From Apostichopus japonicus (lineage: Eukaryota > Echinodermata > Holothuroidea > Aspidochirotida > Stichopodidae): a stretch of DNA of 64,000 bases. Made by a program: the position numbers and the translations under genes. This document shows, piece after piece, positions 51,764 to 64,000 of this stretch. Numbering within the stretch: the stretch's first letter is position 1; the number at the start of each line of letters is the position of its first letter. The notes under the pieces are model-generated. The model did not search any database and had not been told where the DNA came from. It saw only the letters and a program-made list of their open reading frames with translations. Where the stretch lies: positions 9,583,713-9,647,712 of the forward strand of contig NC_092574.1 of assembly GCF_037975245.1 (NCBI RefSeq). Reading direction: 5' to 3'.

Positions 51764-54700
51764 ATGAAGTTTAATCTAAAAGAATTGGAGAGCCTAGCCA
51801 TCCAACCAAAGGAGTTCTACACAAAGGAGGGTCAGTTGTATGTCAGGACTATATCAAACAGTACATGGAGGAAGAAACCGAAAACAGACCGTAAGATATT
51901 AACTATCAAGGTCATAAAATATACTTGAACTGCAAGGGGGTTTTCAGCCTTTCAAACCATACATGCTTGTATCTTCTTGTGTGTTTTGTGAAGTCTGCAA
52001 AGAGCTGAGAGGGAGGGAGGGGGGTGGGAGTAGGCAGAGGGAGAATGGTTGTTGAGGTGTCGTGTTGTTGCTGGCACATAACACCGGTAGGGTAGTAAAC
52101 GTTTGCTTTCAGTCTCATTTTGAATGTGAGATTTGTGCATGCATGCACCAGCATGCTGCATGGACTCTTGTGTTGTTGCAAGACTTATGGGGAATGTGGA
52201 GAGGAGGTTGACATGGGTAGGGAGTACATATGCTTATCTGCCAGCTATCATTCATACAGTCTTAACTTTGATCACTTTTCTATGTAATCCCATTTTGCAG
52301 AGGTTTTTCAAGAAGAAGAAGATACTGAATAATGTAATTTGGTAATCCTGCAGTGTGAGCAGAATACTTAAAAACATTAAGTTTACTGTGAGCAAGCAAA
52401 TTTTAAATAATGTACACGCTAGGAGAAAACTTATACTGTACCATTAATCAAAAACAAAACACACACACATACACACATACAGCAAACAACACAGAGAAAA
52501 GACAGACAGTAGAAAGGGAAAAAAAACACAGACATGGTATAAGAAATGCAGCACAGATAAGAAACAGTGACCGATGTTAATCATTGTGGTATCATATTTA
52601 ATCACCCTCATGAAATACATGGCATCTTATTAATATTGAGTGCAGATTTGAGAACCAGTAATAAGAAAGGAATAAATGTTAAAATAACAGAATAAAATTG
52701 TCCTAACAGAGAATTAACAGCATTTCTACAAAAGTTGAGATCTACAGCCGTATTGAAATGCTCCTTTTGTCTCTATCCTGCAGTACTGTACCTAAAGTTA
52801 ATAGGGTTATATTCGATATGTACATTTTTGCATTTTGCTATGTACACATAAATATTGAAAATGAGAAGATTTATATAAATGTAAGTCAGACTGATGCTGG
52901 TCAACACCCATCGTTACTCCCAAGTTATGGTACTATTACAGTGTTTACTTTATGCACTACACCTGTCTCTACTGTCACATTACAAGATGCACAACTTTTT
53001 CCTGACCCATCATTTCTAGTTCATATATAGTTTATAAATATTGTGCCAATTATCTGCTAGCATCTATCGTCTTTGCCTTATAGTTATTATGACTTACAAG
53101 GGAGAGATCTATCTAACAGTTTTGGCTTATGCCAAACCTCATATATAAGCCTGAGCCACTCATTAGTCATCATAATCTTCTTGTAAATGGAAAGTGAAAG
53201 GCTGACCTCATTGTTCTTCAGATGACACAGTTCACACTAAAATGCAATAACAATTTGTGGGCTGCATGATTCAATTGAAGGTTGAATTAAAAATTCTTTT
53301 CAAAATCTCAAATGGAATAGAAACTTAATGTTCCTAATAGGAATATTTATTCAGTTATTGTTAAAGGAATTCAATGTAAAGCTGTTATTGTCATTTAGTG
53401 ATTATTTAATGAGTGCAAGCAGGAAACCTTTTGTTATTTTCAGGAGGTCAGTTGTTTTTTTGACGTCAACATACGTAGGTTAAAGTCTGAAAACCTTTTA
53501 ATTATAATACAAGATATCTCCAATATTATTAAATCTTAGATGAACTTGCTTTAGTACTGAATGTATACTTAGATCTGTGAATCCAATTAATGCAAGAACC
53601 TTGCTATTCCATTGGAGTCGACAATGGTCAAACTTTAAAATCTTGTATGCGTATAGTTTGTATGGTATGTCAGTATTTTATGTTCTGTAGTCGTGTTTAA
53701 AAAATGGCCTGTTTAGATATTTGCTTATCTATTGAGTTTAGGAATTGAATTTGTAACAGATATGATATATTATAAGTTAATTCAAGCTATGTGATCTGTT
53801 GCATGTTTTCCCATTGGGTTTTGTGTGGCATCTGAGGACCAACAGTACTTAATAGATGTACTGTAAGTAGTCAAACCACTTTCCTCGATAAGCCATTGAT
53901 GTTGTTTATATTAAACAGTTAGTTCTCAAAAACTAGAAGTACAGTACAGAATAGTGGATGTAGACTTCATCCATTGAAGCTTAAATTTTTAATTATCTTT
54001 AACATACCAAAATTAATTTGTGACTGTTGTCATTCCATACGATATGGTGTACTCTACATATAAATGTTTTGCTTGAATGGTTCTTCAAGGTCATTTCCAG
54101 AAATCATTATAATTTATCACCTACTGTAACAACATTGTCTTGTTGACAAAATTGCTTAAAAGTTCTTCAACGTTATAGGTATTTGCATTTGGATAATATG
54201 TGATATACAGTAGGACATTTCCTATACTAACGTTGAAATACTGTATAGTCGTTCGTCATAGTGGGCCTGTTATTATAAGCCCTGCAGACTGTACTGCATT
54301 TGCATAAATTTGCATAACAAATGGGAAAATGTGAATAAGAAGCAATGAAAAGAAAACAATTCTTGCATTGTTCATATCATGGTTGTCAATGCTGAACACA
54401 AGGACTTGAAGGATATAAACAAGACAACCCAACTGAAATGTTTTTAAGTTTACATCATACCTTGCTTCATATAAATTCTGGCTGACATTGTTACAATTTA
54501 GATCTAGTAAAAGATATGATCTAGGCTGGATAATTGTTCTCCTCAATAATTTCCATAAATACAAGTAAATTCTGTAATGAAGGCAATGTTGTTGTGATAC
54601 CATGACTACAAAACACATCTGGAGTATATATACATAAATTTTCAATGGATTGTGAATTAAACTAGTTTTCATGAGGAACACAACTTCCTTCCTTTTTCCA

Positions 54701-57700
54701 CTTAAAGACCTGTAAGATCAATTTAGCAGAATTAAGAGTTTAATTAGCAGAATTTAGCTCTTAACAGATGGTTTTGGGTGTAAAACCTGTAGCCTGCTGC
54801 AAGATGATATTAAGAACAGTTATATTTTTGCTCATTATCTACAAATTTATGTTCTTTCAAAAAATTATGAATTAATGAAATTATTTTAAATTGTGACATC
54901 ATTAGAGATGGTTTGCACCATCTCTTTAATGCCTCTCGCATTGAGTGCGTGTGTCGTATTTTGAGGAAATACCACTTTCTCTATTGACATTCCATATTCA
55001 TGGAAGAGTTCAACTACAGGATAGTGTACACAACACTACAGAGTGTACTATATTGTGCAACTACAGCATTATTAAAGACTAGCTGTCAATGCGCCGTCTT
55101 AGTATTTCCTTAATGACTCAGTTGGCTAAACCTTGAAAGTGTGTTTCATCTGTAGAGGTTATATTTTAACCTTATATGTCATTGGTGTCAGAGGGATTTC
55201 AGGATTCAGTCTTAATTCTGTTTTTTACCCCGTTGGAAGGATTTTGTTTTTGTCCTATGACATTCAGTTGGAATGAGGGTAATGTACTTAACGTTTTAAG
55301 TAATTAAAAACATTGATTTATGTACACAGACTTTGATGATGTTGCACAGTAGGCCCAAAAAATTGTTAAATGTTTCTGTTGTAGTTCAGTGACTTAAGTT
55401 GGGTCAGTAGCAAAGTACGATAAAGAAATAGACATTAAAAGAGTCGTGTGACAGTGTGACAGGAGTCCTTGGAGAAATGTTCTCGGTTTATTAATGTATC
55501 ATTTTATTCATGAGTACATACTGTAAGCCTCTACCGTAGGTAAATCCTGGTAACAACTGTCAAAGTTAATGTACAGCATCTCAGGTTGTGACTACAATGT
55601 TATGTAACATCTTGATCAAAGGCAGAGGCTCACAATGTACTTTGTGATTGTGTTGTAATTTAGTGACAGATCACAACCTATTCTGTGATTGTGTTGTAAT
55701 AATGACAGGTCACAACATACTTTGTGATTGTGTTGTAGTTAGTGACAGGTCACAACATACTTTGTGATTGTGTTGTAATTTGGTGACAGATCACAACCTA
55801 TTCTGTGTTTGTGTTGTAATTAGTGACAGGTCACAACATTCTTTGTGATTGTGTTGTAATTAGTGACAGGTGATAACATACTTTGCGATTGTGCTTTAAT
55901 TTAGTGACATCACAACCTTTTCTGTGACTGTGTTGTAATTAGTGACAGGTCACAACATACTCTGATTGTGTTGTAATTATGACAGATCACAACATACTTT
56001 GTGATTGTGCCGTAATTTAGTGACAGATCACAACCTATTCTGTGATTGTGTTGTAAAATAGTGACAGGTCACAAAATACTCTGATTGTGTTGTACAGTAA
56101 TTAGTGTCTGGTCACAACATACTCTGACATGTGTTGTAATTAGTGACAGGTCACAACCTATTCTATGATTGTGTTGTAATTATGACAGATCACAACGTAA
56201 TTTGTGATTGTGTTGTAATTAGTGACAGACCTTCAAATCGAAATTTAATTTTAGAAGAATTTGTATAATTTTAGAATTTAATTTAGTTTTAGAATTTGAT
56301 TTACGTATCAATTCCATTTTGTGACAAATTTTTCATAATCTGGATGAACTGCTGTGTACAGTACTGTACAATTAACAAGTAAATTTTTATGTTTATTTTT
56401 TATTATTTTTTTCCTTCAATATTCCATTATAAAAGTGCACAAAACACCTAAATCTTTTCTTCCGTCAAACTAGTACAGTCTACTTAGCTTACAGCCACAG
56501 CGTCAGCATGTGCAACTTCTTTCATTCAATATTGACTCTTCACGAGGATGGGAAGATCTATGAAATATTGATACCAAAAGAAACCTACCTGTATTCTCAA
56601 CTAAGCCTTTGATATTATGTACCATGCATGTAGCTGTCGTAATTGGAAATTTTTAAGTAATTGAACACATTTTCTATTTTGCTAATTCCACAAGTATGCT
56701 GTTTGCATTTGTATATTTACATTTGTGCCAAGTATTATCTTGTATCTAGAGGCTCATTAATAAAAATGATTCCTAAGCAATTTGTAACATTGTTATTCTA
56801 GGCTAAAGAGAAACTGAAATGTCATGAACATTCAGCAAGCAGTCAAAACATGTACATATGGGTGAATGGGTTTTATATCGCTATGGGAAACAAGGACAGG
56901 ACACATTTATGTTTGTTTTGATACAGAAAGCTTATTTTGCTGTTCCTGTATGCAAGAGTCATCCTGTACACTTGTACCTATATCATGGTAATTGTGACTA
57001 GAATATATTGCAACCTACCAACTGGTACAAAAAACAAGGTTGACTTTAATATATAGGCAGATGTCCTATACATAGGACTCTGTATAGTTGGTATCTCTTT
57101 GTTCAAGCCTTCAGAAAATAATTCGCATTTAGGTACTTCAAAGGGTGCGGTATTAAAAGTAAAATTTGTTTCTCTAGTTCAAGAAAATCACACTGGTCAG
57201 TAATATACAAAATTTAATCAGTGACTGATGAGCAGTTTGCAAATGAAAAGAGCAGTGCATATAACATAAGATTTTGTGGGACACAAACTTCTCTGCGGTT
57301 AAATAACTCGCCAGTCAGAACCATTAAACTAGGGATAACCGTGACATCATATAAGGTGATCTGGATAGAGGGGGGTGTTCAATTTATGTGTAAATATTAC
57401 TTGACTTTGACAGTGATTCCAATCAATTTTCAAGAAGAATTTATACTTCCCCACGGTCACCTTCAATAGAATGTTATATTTTCAACTGGAAAAAAAAAAG
57501 AAACAAAAAACAATGGGACTGTGCAATTCTAGTTTACTACTTAAGTTCCAAACTCTTTTGAAGATGATTTTGTGTTATTTTCTTTTTTCTTCGTTCTTTT
57601 CAGCATTTTCTGAGAAATGGTGTAGACTTCGTGGGAACCTGTTGTTTTACTTCAAAGGAAGAGACTTGTCTTCTGGACCTCAGGGTGTGATCGTCTTAGA

Positions 57701-60700
57701 ACAAGTCGTAATCAGACCAGATCTCGGAGAGGTTCAACCATATGCCTTTTGCGTCGGTACGTATTTAATGTCATTGACCTCAAGTTTCCCTTTTTTGGCG
57801 AACCATTAAATCCTTGCAGTCATTTTCAATGAGCACTGCTATCAGGCAATTGTTTATGATTTATCCGGTATCGCATTGTGAAATGCTATGCAGATTGGGC
57901 AACTTGCTCTACAAACTGTGCAAATTTGTACAAAGAAGGTTGCTCTACACAGAAACCATGTAGTATTTTATAGAGAGACAAACTGCAGTGCCTACGTAAA
58001 ACTTTGAATTCTTCTGGCTGGCTATGAGTATAAGTTACCACATATTCACAGGAAATTGGTGAATCCTGGCAGGAAAAAAACCTGCATTTATCAATTTTTT
58101 ATAAAGTGTTTTTTCGTACAGAAATTTTGGTTTTGGAGACAACTGTCAAACATTCTGTTTGTTTCGTGAAGAATCAATCAGGATCGAGGAAACCTAATCA
58201 TACATCACCATGTTGTCAGACGTTTTCTGATAGGGATAACAACAGATTAAAATAATATCATCATTAAAATACTGTTTTAAATGGCTTTTTCCCCTCTTTG
58301 CTAAATGGACTACAAGCCATCTGTCACTAAGTGGGCAAAGGTAACACGTATTCTTTCCAAATATATATATTCATATATAATTTACAGACTTTTTAGGTAG
58401 CCTTGTCTTAGGCCACATACATGACAGAGCTGAATAAACACGATTCCAATGTATCATATATATATTTAAAGGACTTATTAATGATACTGGCACTATCTGA
58501 GTAAAACAGAGATGAAAAGCACATGCAAGCCATAATGACATTCACAGATCATTGGATGGACCAAAGCGGTCCATTTTATTGAATGTAAATGAGGGATCAC
58601 TCCTATAATAGTTACAGTAGCCTTCAATTAAAACATGTATTGACCAAATAAATCGACAGTATGTTTGTGAGACAAGACACAGTATTTTGAGGTCAGATGT
58701 CTTCAACCAGTAGTCTGATATATATTTATCTGCACAATACTTGTCACATAGTCTGCTGATAGAATATCCCTTCCAAAAAAAAAAAAAATATCTCGTGGCC
58801 CACTTCAAGAAATACATACTGTACAATTTATGACATGTGCTCTGCAATATTTAGTGCCAGTTTTTTTTTATTCTGTCTAAATTGTGGCTTCTCACAGTTA
58901 TGTGTTTGGTTTGATATGTTTAGTTTGATATGCTTGGTTTTCTCCTTCACTTTGACGGTATAAACGCTAGTAAGGTTAGAAGGAAGTAACGTTACAGTGC
59001 CTTAGTTGTTCTACTCATGGACAGTTTCATCTTCAGAATTCTATTGGTCCTTGAAATTAATATACCCTTCTGGATAATGATTGAAATAGATATTCAGCAT
59101 GAGTGACTTTCATAATATTATTAAAATATTAACAATTTAATATCTTAATATTTCAACAGTCTTCTTACAGTACAGTGTGCATTGAATCGTATGCAGATTT
59201 ATCAATGCCATAATGCAGCTTGTTGTACGCTTTAAAGTAATGCAGCTTGCTGTACAGTGTATAGTAGTATACCATATATGCCAGCTAGATTACAATATTT
59301 TCTTTGAATGATAACCTCTGATGTCTAAAGCATTATAAAATTTCTCAGTTTATGAAAGTGGTATAGTATACTTTAGCAGACCTTGTAATTACATGCCTGG
59401 TATACATTTTACTTGCAAGTATAGTAATAAATCAAAAGGCACTGAAATCATTGCCATTAACAACCAAAGGACAGTTGATTTTAAAACTTTTAGAATTGGC
59501 GTGATTTCCATACCTAACAAAGGCCCTGTTTTACTGCTTTGATTAACAGCAAACATTTGTTGTGGCTGCTCTCTAGGCCAGTAAGATTTATAACAGACTG
59601 ATGATCTTGTATTATCTAGGAAATTACCTGTGAGACCTTGATTTTAGCCAGAACTAAGACTTTTTGTTAAGCACTGGCACTTGTTTTTAGCAAGAGGTTA
59701 AACCTGTGAAATTCTAAACCTGCTGTAAAGTACTGTAGGGTACATACAGTACACAACCTGAACTGGTAGTGGTATTAACTGATCTATGATATCAACATGA
59801 AACTTTTGCAATGAAAGTCATCTTTCTAGAGAGCTCACGGTCCATCCTTCTAGTTCAATCTAATTTGGGATTATCCAATTGGCAGACACCTCAAGGCAAT
59901 ATTTATGTAGATTATAACTGCTACACTTGTACATGCTACAGTAATTAGAACTACCATTGTATTCTTGAAGTGACTTAGAAGAGTGTTATTGTTACATGTA
60001 GCTATATCTGGGTTGTTAAGTATGGCTTACTATCCAGAGACCTATATAGGCTTCCTGCTTACTATACACCACCTGAATTTGTCTATAGTAATAATATATT
60101 GCCAAAGGTCAGCAACTAGGAAGGAACTTGAAAGGAAGGTTTTTCATTCAGTCCTTTGTAAAAAATTTCCCTAACAAGTGGAACGTGATGAAGAATTTTG
60201 TGACCTTTTGTAAGTATTAGTACATTCTCAGTATATATTTGGTGAAGAGAGTAAGTTGTCATTTGTCGATAAGTAAAGTGCATGAGTAGAAATCGATGAC
60301 AAGTTTTACAAAGTTCCGCTGCGTATGAATATCATCACAATTAGAGCTTTAAAGGATACTTAACCAGTGCTGAAACAACGGTTTTTCATTTATTTTGCCA
60401 GGTAGGAAACAATTTTGGTTTAAATTAATCGTTTTAAGTGGCAGAGAATAAGCCTAAATGTTACATCTTTTACCAGCAAATTCATTGTTATTTTGCTATG
60501 TACGGTTTCTCGGACAACTGAATTTGCTGCTCAGACAACCAAAGAGTAAGACCTGGTTCTCCAAGGGACAACCAAAAAACGAAATCTGTTAAAATTTGCT
60601 TTGTTTTTGAAACGTAATTCAGCATAGCAAGAGTGGTACAAATGCTGTTTCACCGTTTCAGTAATATATAATGTTAATTGTTGTGCATGCTCAGTTTGTC

Positions 60701-62273
60701 CCTCCATAAGGCTCCACAGTGTGTTTTAAAGCGTTTATAAGCAAGAAGTAGTTTGTCCCAAGTTCTAGTTATGAGTGCTGTTTAGCAGTAATGATGACTG
60801 GTAACATAAAGTTGTAGTTGATTGATAAAACATGTAACATTGTTACCATGGCAATGTTGATTTCTGTCTCCCACAGAGTACATTGGGGAGCCGAACAGTC
60901 AGTACTTTGCAGCTCATTCTGCCGAGCTGCGTGATGAGTGGGTCCATGTACTAGAGAAAGCCAGCTACGATCATTTGAGAATACAGCTGCACATCCTCCG
61001 AAAGAAATTGATTGCGAGAACCGGCCGAGATCCCATCGCCGAGGAACGGCACGGTGTATTAGACATGGGGGACATTATGGACGAACCGCACGAAGAACCG
61101 ATACTGGAGATGTCAATGTGTGAGTTGATCAGGAATAGAAACCTCACTGGGAAATAATCAGTTCTCTCACTTCTCGATTCCCTGTTTTGCTTGGGTCGAG
61201 TCGATTTTGTGTTTTAGTTTCTAGCTGACATAGTGACCGTCATGTTCAACCACACCATTACCACGGCATTGTAAAATTTACAATGTTACCATGGTGACAT
61301 AAAATTCTAGAAGTATTGATAGAAGAAGGTAGTTTTTTCTTAAAGGTTTGTAATATGGCAAATGCAATCTCTATAATTCTAATTATAAGTTATATCTGTT
61401 AAGTGTAGGTTGTTTGAAAAATGTTTCAGTTCTCACATGACAGGAGAATTGGTTGTAATGTTTCAAGTAGGAAAGGAAGCTACAAATCCTTTCATCAAGT
61501 GGTTTTCGAAATTGTGTGTGTAACATTATATAAAAACAGATCTCAGGCACAGAATCTTTTGAAAAGGTCCATAATTAATTGCGGTATTTCAAGTTTATTG
61601 CCTCTTTTACAAAAAAGAAAATATCAGTTTCACTCAATATGCTATCAATAGACTTTTCTCAAATTTATGTGACAAATTATAAAGTCTGCCTATATTTGTA
61701 TCATGCTGGGACCCCTCTTTTCATATCTGTCAACTAGACAATTTTATCGTAAAGTTGAATTAATTGATGTTAATATTCAGCTGACAGTGCCAAGCTGTCA
61801 TTGTATGCAGAAAAATTGAGTTTTTTTTTGGTAACTAGGCTGAAACAAGTCGTAAAATGATCATCATGTGATTACGAAACTTTGGTATGCAGCAGTTTGG
61901 TGTCATGGTAGAGTGAAATGTTGTATTGCATGGGAAGTCTTAATATGATACTGAAAGCAAAATGTCCAAAGTTCATTCATTTTTTTATGAATTTATTTTG
62001 TTATGTGATCAGCTCGGTGTTCCTCTTTTCTTCACAGGTTGCAGTAACCTGCCGTCCATTAATTCTAATTCCGCACCATCCACTTATATTACGGTGCAGT
62101 GCGTGACACCACCTGACACCTGGTGGGCTTGCGTCGGCAAGACCGAGATAGTGGAGAACAACTTCAACCCTCATTTTCTGACCACCATCGTGTTTGAGTC
62201 TCGTTCGAACATCTCCCCGATAACGAGGATCCGAGCCAGTGTCATCCAAGTGGAGGACAGAGACGCACATACC
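51764..62273 (+). CDS. INPP4: Type I/II inositol-3,4-bisphosphate 4-phosphatase (INPP4), 5' part
   Basis: INPP4 enzymes remove the 4-phosphate of PI(3,4)P2 at endosomal and plasma membranes. Four exons are seen: 51764-51890, 57604-57756, 60877-61119, 62038-62273. Phases join to give 253 residues, starting MKFNLKELESLAIQPK. Residues about 20-125 form a pleckstrin-homology domain: EGQLYVR, FSEKWCRLRGNLLFYFKGRD, then the closing helix ELRDEWVHVLEKASYDHL. After a linker, EEPILEMSM leads into a C2-like domain with YITVQCVTPPDTWW, GKTEIVENNFNPHFLTTIVF, and VIQVEDRDAHT, parallel to human INPP4A. The rest of C2 and the C-terminal CX5R phosphatase domain lie to the right of the window. Intron 1 is 5.7 kb. 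Whether it equals INPP4A or INPP4B cannot be decided. Confidence 0.88.
55625..56230 (+). repeat. Minisatellite, about 43-bp unit, INPP4 intron 1
   Basis: About 13-14 imperfect copies of a unit holding GTGACAGGTCACAACATACT and TTGTGATTGTGTTGTAAT. Each unit carries TCACAA and TTGTGA words that can pair within the unit. Copies vary by small deletions. Confidence 0.95.
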
Positions 62274-63180
62274 GTTAGTAGTAGTCATAAATTAAATAAA
62301 ATCTTGAATAATTTGAATTATGGCAAACTCTGGAAGGAGTTGAGCGGGATCAGGGGGACGCATACCTTTCAGTAGATACATACACCTGTCTAACTGTCCT
62401 GACAAGTAGCTAGGCAAGTTTTAATTGGGTCATGAACTGCCCTACACATGAAAATGGTAATCAAGGAGCTCAGGTCTTGGTAATACCGAATGTGACATTG
62501 TCAAACATAACATGTTTACTATAACTGCAAAACACATTCTGTGGGTTTGGAATTTCCAGTTCGTACAATTGGGAAATGTGGTTTTGAAACAGCTTTGGTC
62601 AACGTAGTTTCCCTGCAGTGAAAGTGATCATTAACTGGGGTACACTGCCCCTCCTCAGATGGGTCTGAGGTAGGGAGGTGGAGGGGGGGGTGACGGCAGT
62701 TACGGTTTTAAGGAATAAGTGCGACAGTTACATTGCCTGCTTGTTATGACTCTGAATGTTTACTCAATGAAAATGGAAGACTTGATCCAAGCCTTGATTC
62801 ATCTCCAATCATCACACAGGTAGAGTTTCAAATGAGCTTCATTCTGTTGGCTTCCTAACCGTTAGCATACCATAAACTAAACTAGATGGAAAATAATAGC
62901 TTAAATCACTGTTTTGTACTACTTTCATTGTATGATGCGTGTGTTTAGAGCCCCAACCATATAGTTTTGTGAACTACTATTCACATTGCCAATGCCCAAC
63001 ATTTTTCCAACAATGCATTTTATTTAAAGTCAGCTGAGAGTGTCGTCATCTTACCTACATGCTGCAAGGATTCCTCTGAAAACCTGTAATGCTCTAACCC
63101 CAACAGAACAAAAGAATAATTGATAGGGGTATAACTCTTCACTGAGTACGAAAACTCATTGTCATTGCTTTGCATGTTAT
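62274..63180. other. INPP4 intron, no further exon recognised
   Basis: AT-rich sequence after the donor GTTAGT at 62274. A G-rich run lies near 62640-62690. The next C2 exon was not found before the window end. Confidence 0.5.
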
Positions 63181-63191
63181 TCAGCATAGTA

Positions 63192-63366
63192 AGTATGTAT
63201 GTATGTATGTATTTAGATCCTCCTGCAAGCAGGAACTCGCAGAGAAGCCACATTGGCTTATCAAAGCGGCAAGCTGACAGAAGTCAGTCTATTAGATTCA
63301 TATTTATATTTAATGTCCATGACTATGGATTGTCAATTGTCAACATCTCTGTAACTGGACGACAAG
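63192..63366 (-). mobile_element. SINE-like repeat, copy 2 (inverted relative to copy 1)
   Basis: Begins with a GTAT microsatellite (63192-63211) that would be the element's 3' tail. It then carries the complement of the copy-1 body: TAGATCCTCCTGCAAGCAGG, GCAAGCTGACAGAAGTCAGT, ATTGTCAATTGTCAAC, and CTGTAACTGGACGAC. The tRNA-like head is not recognisable here, so the copy is truncated or diverged. The open frame at 63159-63461 across it is probably incidental. Confidence 0.6.
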
Positions 63367-63369
63367 TCA

Positions 63370-64000
63370 AGGTCTATCTCTACAAAACACTGCCAAGTGT
63401 GTACAGGAATCTATTACTACAATGTCAACAAACTGTAACAAACACATATATAGCGTTATGATCTTATTCTGAAATTTATTGTGTAACTCAATACTACGTT
63501 CAAAAGGAAAGTTCTTGTCATGAGTAGCCTCTTGCTCTAGTTATATGGCTAAAGTGTTATGTGTATCGATCATAACATCCTCAACGCAGTGAAAGTGCTC
63601 TTGATTTGATGTGAGGATCGACTATGAAATGAAAGTTTGATTACAACCTTATTTGTATCATTAAAATACAGGACAACATAAGCTGTTACTTTCAATCGAC
63701 CAAACTCGATCCAAGATTAATGAAGCATTAGGCATCATTAGCCAATGTTCTGCAATGAAGCAAGGTGAAAGAACTATCTTAAAATGTGTGGGACACCAAA
63801 AATTTTGTGCACTGGAGGATGTACAAACTTGCTGTTTAGGAGCAGTCGTATGGTACACATAGGTATCTTCATTAGCTTGTGGATTATAATATCTAACTAC
63901 TGTATCTGTGAATATATATATCTTATACAGTATGCCTTAGACAATAAAAGAGTCACAATGTGACTATCATGTATACAAAATAAAGCTTTGATGTAAATGT
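63370..64000. other. Right end of window, nothing recognised
   Basis: AT-rich, presumably still INPP4 intron. It contains a 15-base palindrome-like word AGTCACAATGTGACT near 63951 and several AATAAA words. No exon is supported. Confidence 0.5.

Noticed and set aside
54256-54681. 141-codon minus-strand open frame inside INPP4 intron 1
   Set aside because: Hydrophobic, receptor-like appearance, but no recognisable motif and no flanking exons; AT-rich DNA readily gives Leu/Ile/Phe-rich frames.

Overview
The window is animal nuclear DNA: AT-rich, long introns with GT-AG borders, short exons, many dispersed and simple repeats, no operons. Five protein genes can be rebuilt exon by exon with matching splice phases. 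Gene content, vertebrate-like protein sequences and repeat style suggest an invertebrate deuterostome such as an echinoderm or hemichordate. I cannot name the species from the sequence.

Layout: (1) 170-6,772, minus strand: most of a medium-chain acyl-CoA synthetase (ACSF2), with its C-terminal exons beyond the left edge and its first exon(s) not securely found. (2) 6,773-18,239: mostly intergenic and rich in repeats, including a 366-bp G-rich element with inverted ends and an exact 10-bp target-site duplication. (3) 18,240-28,776, minus: a 14-exon amino-acid/auxin permease family transporter that reads more like plant AVT3 than animal SLC36. (4) 28,777-30,665: shared upstream region of the transporter and SDAD1, with a long perfect hairpin and AGGCCT motifs. 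(5) 30,666-45,550, plus: a complete 18-exon SDAD1 (ribosome biogenesis factor, 690 aa predicted). (6) 47,795-49,215, minus: a complete 3-exon COA5 (cytochrome c oxidase assembly factor, 80 aa). (7) 51,764-62,273, plus: the 5' part of an INPP4-type phosphoinositide 4-phosphatase with an N-terminal PH domain and the start of its C2 domain. The gene runs off the right edge.

The genes do not form one pathway. ACSF2 and COA5 are mitochondrial, SDAD1 acts in 60S ribosome production, the transporter moves amino acids across a membrane, and INPP4 acts on PI(3,4)P2. From memory, INPP4A and COA5 are also neighbours in human, so this pair may be an old linkage.

The most unusual non-coding signals are a 2.7-kb array in SDAD1 intron 3 bounded by perfect 13-bp inverted repeats and full of AGGTCA direct repeats, the G-rich inverted-end element family, a GAGT/CAGT array in SDAD1 intron 14 dense in AP-1-like and splice-donor-like motifs, and two copies of a SINE-like repeat in opposite orientation near the two ends of the window. 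I saw no clearly new multi-gene system.
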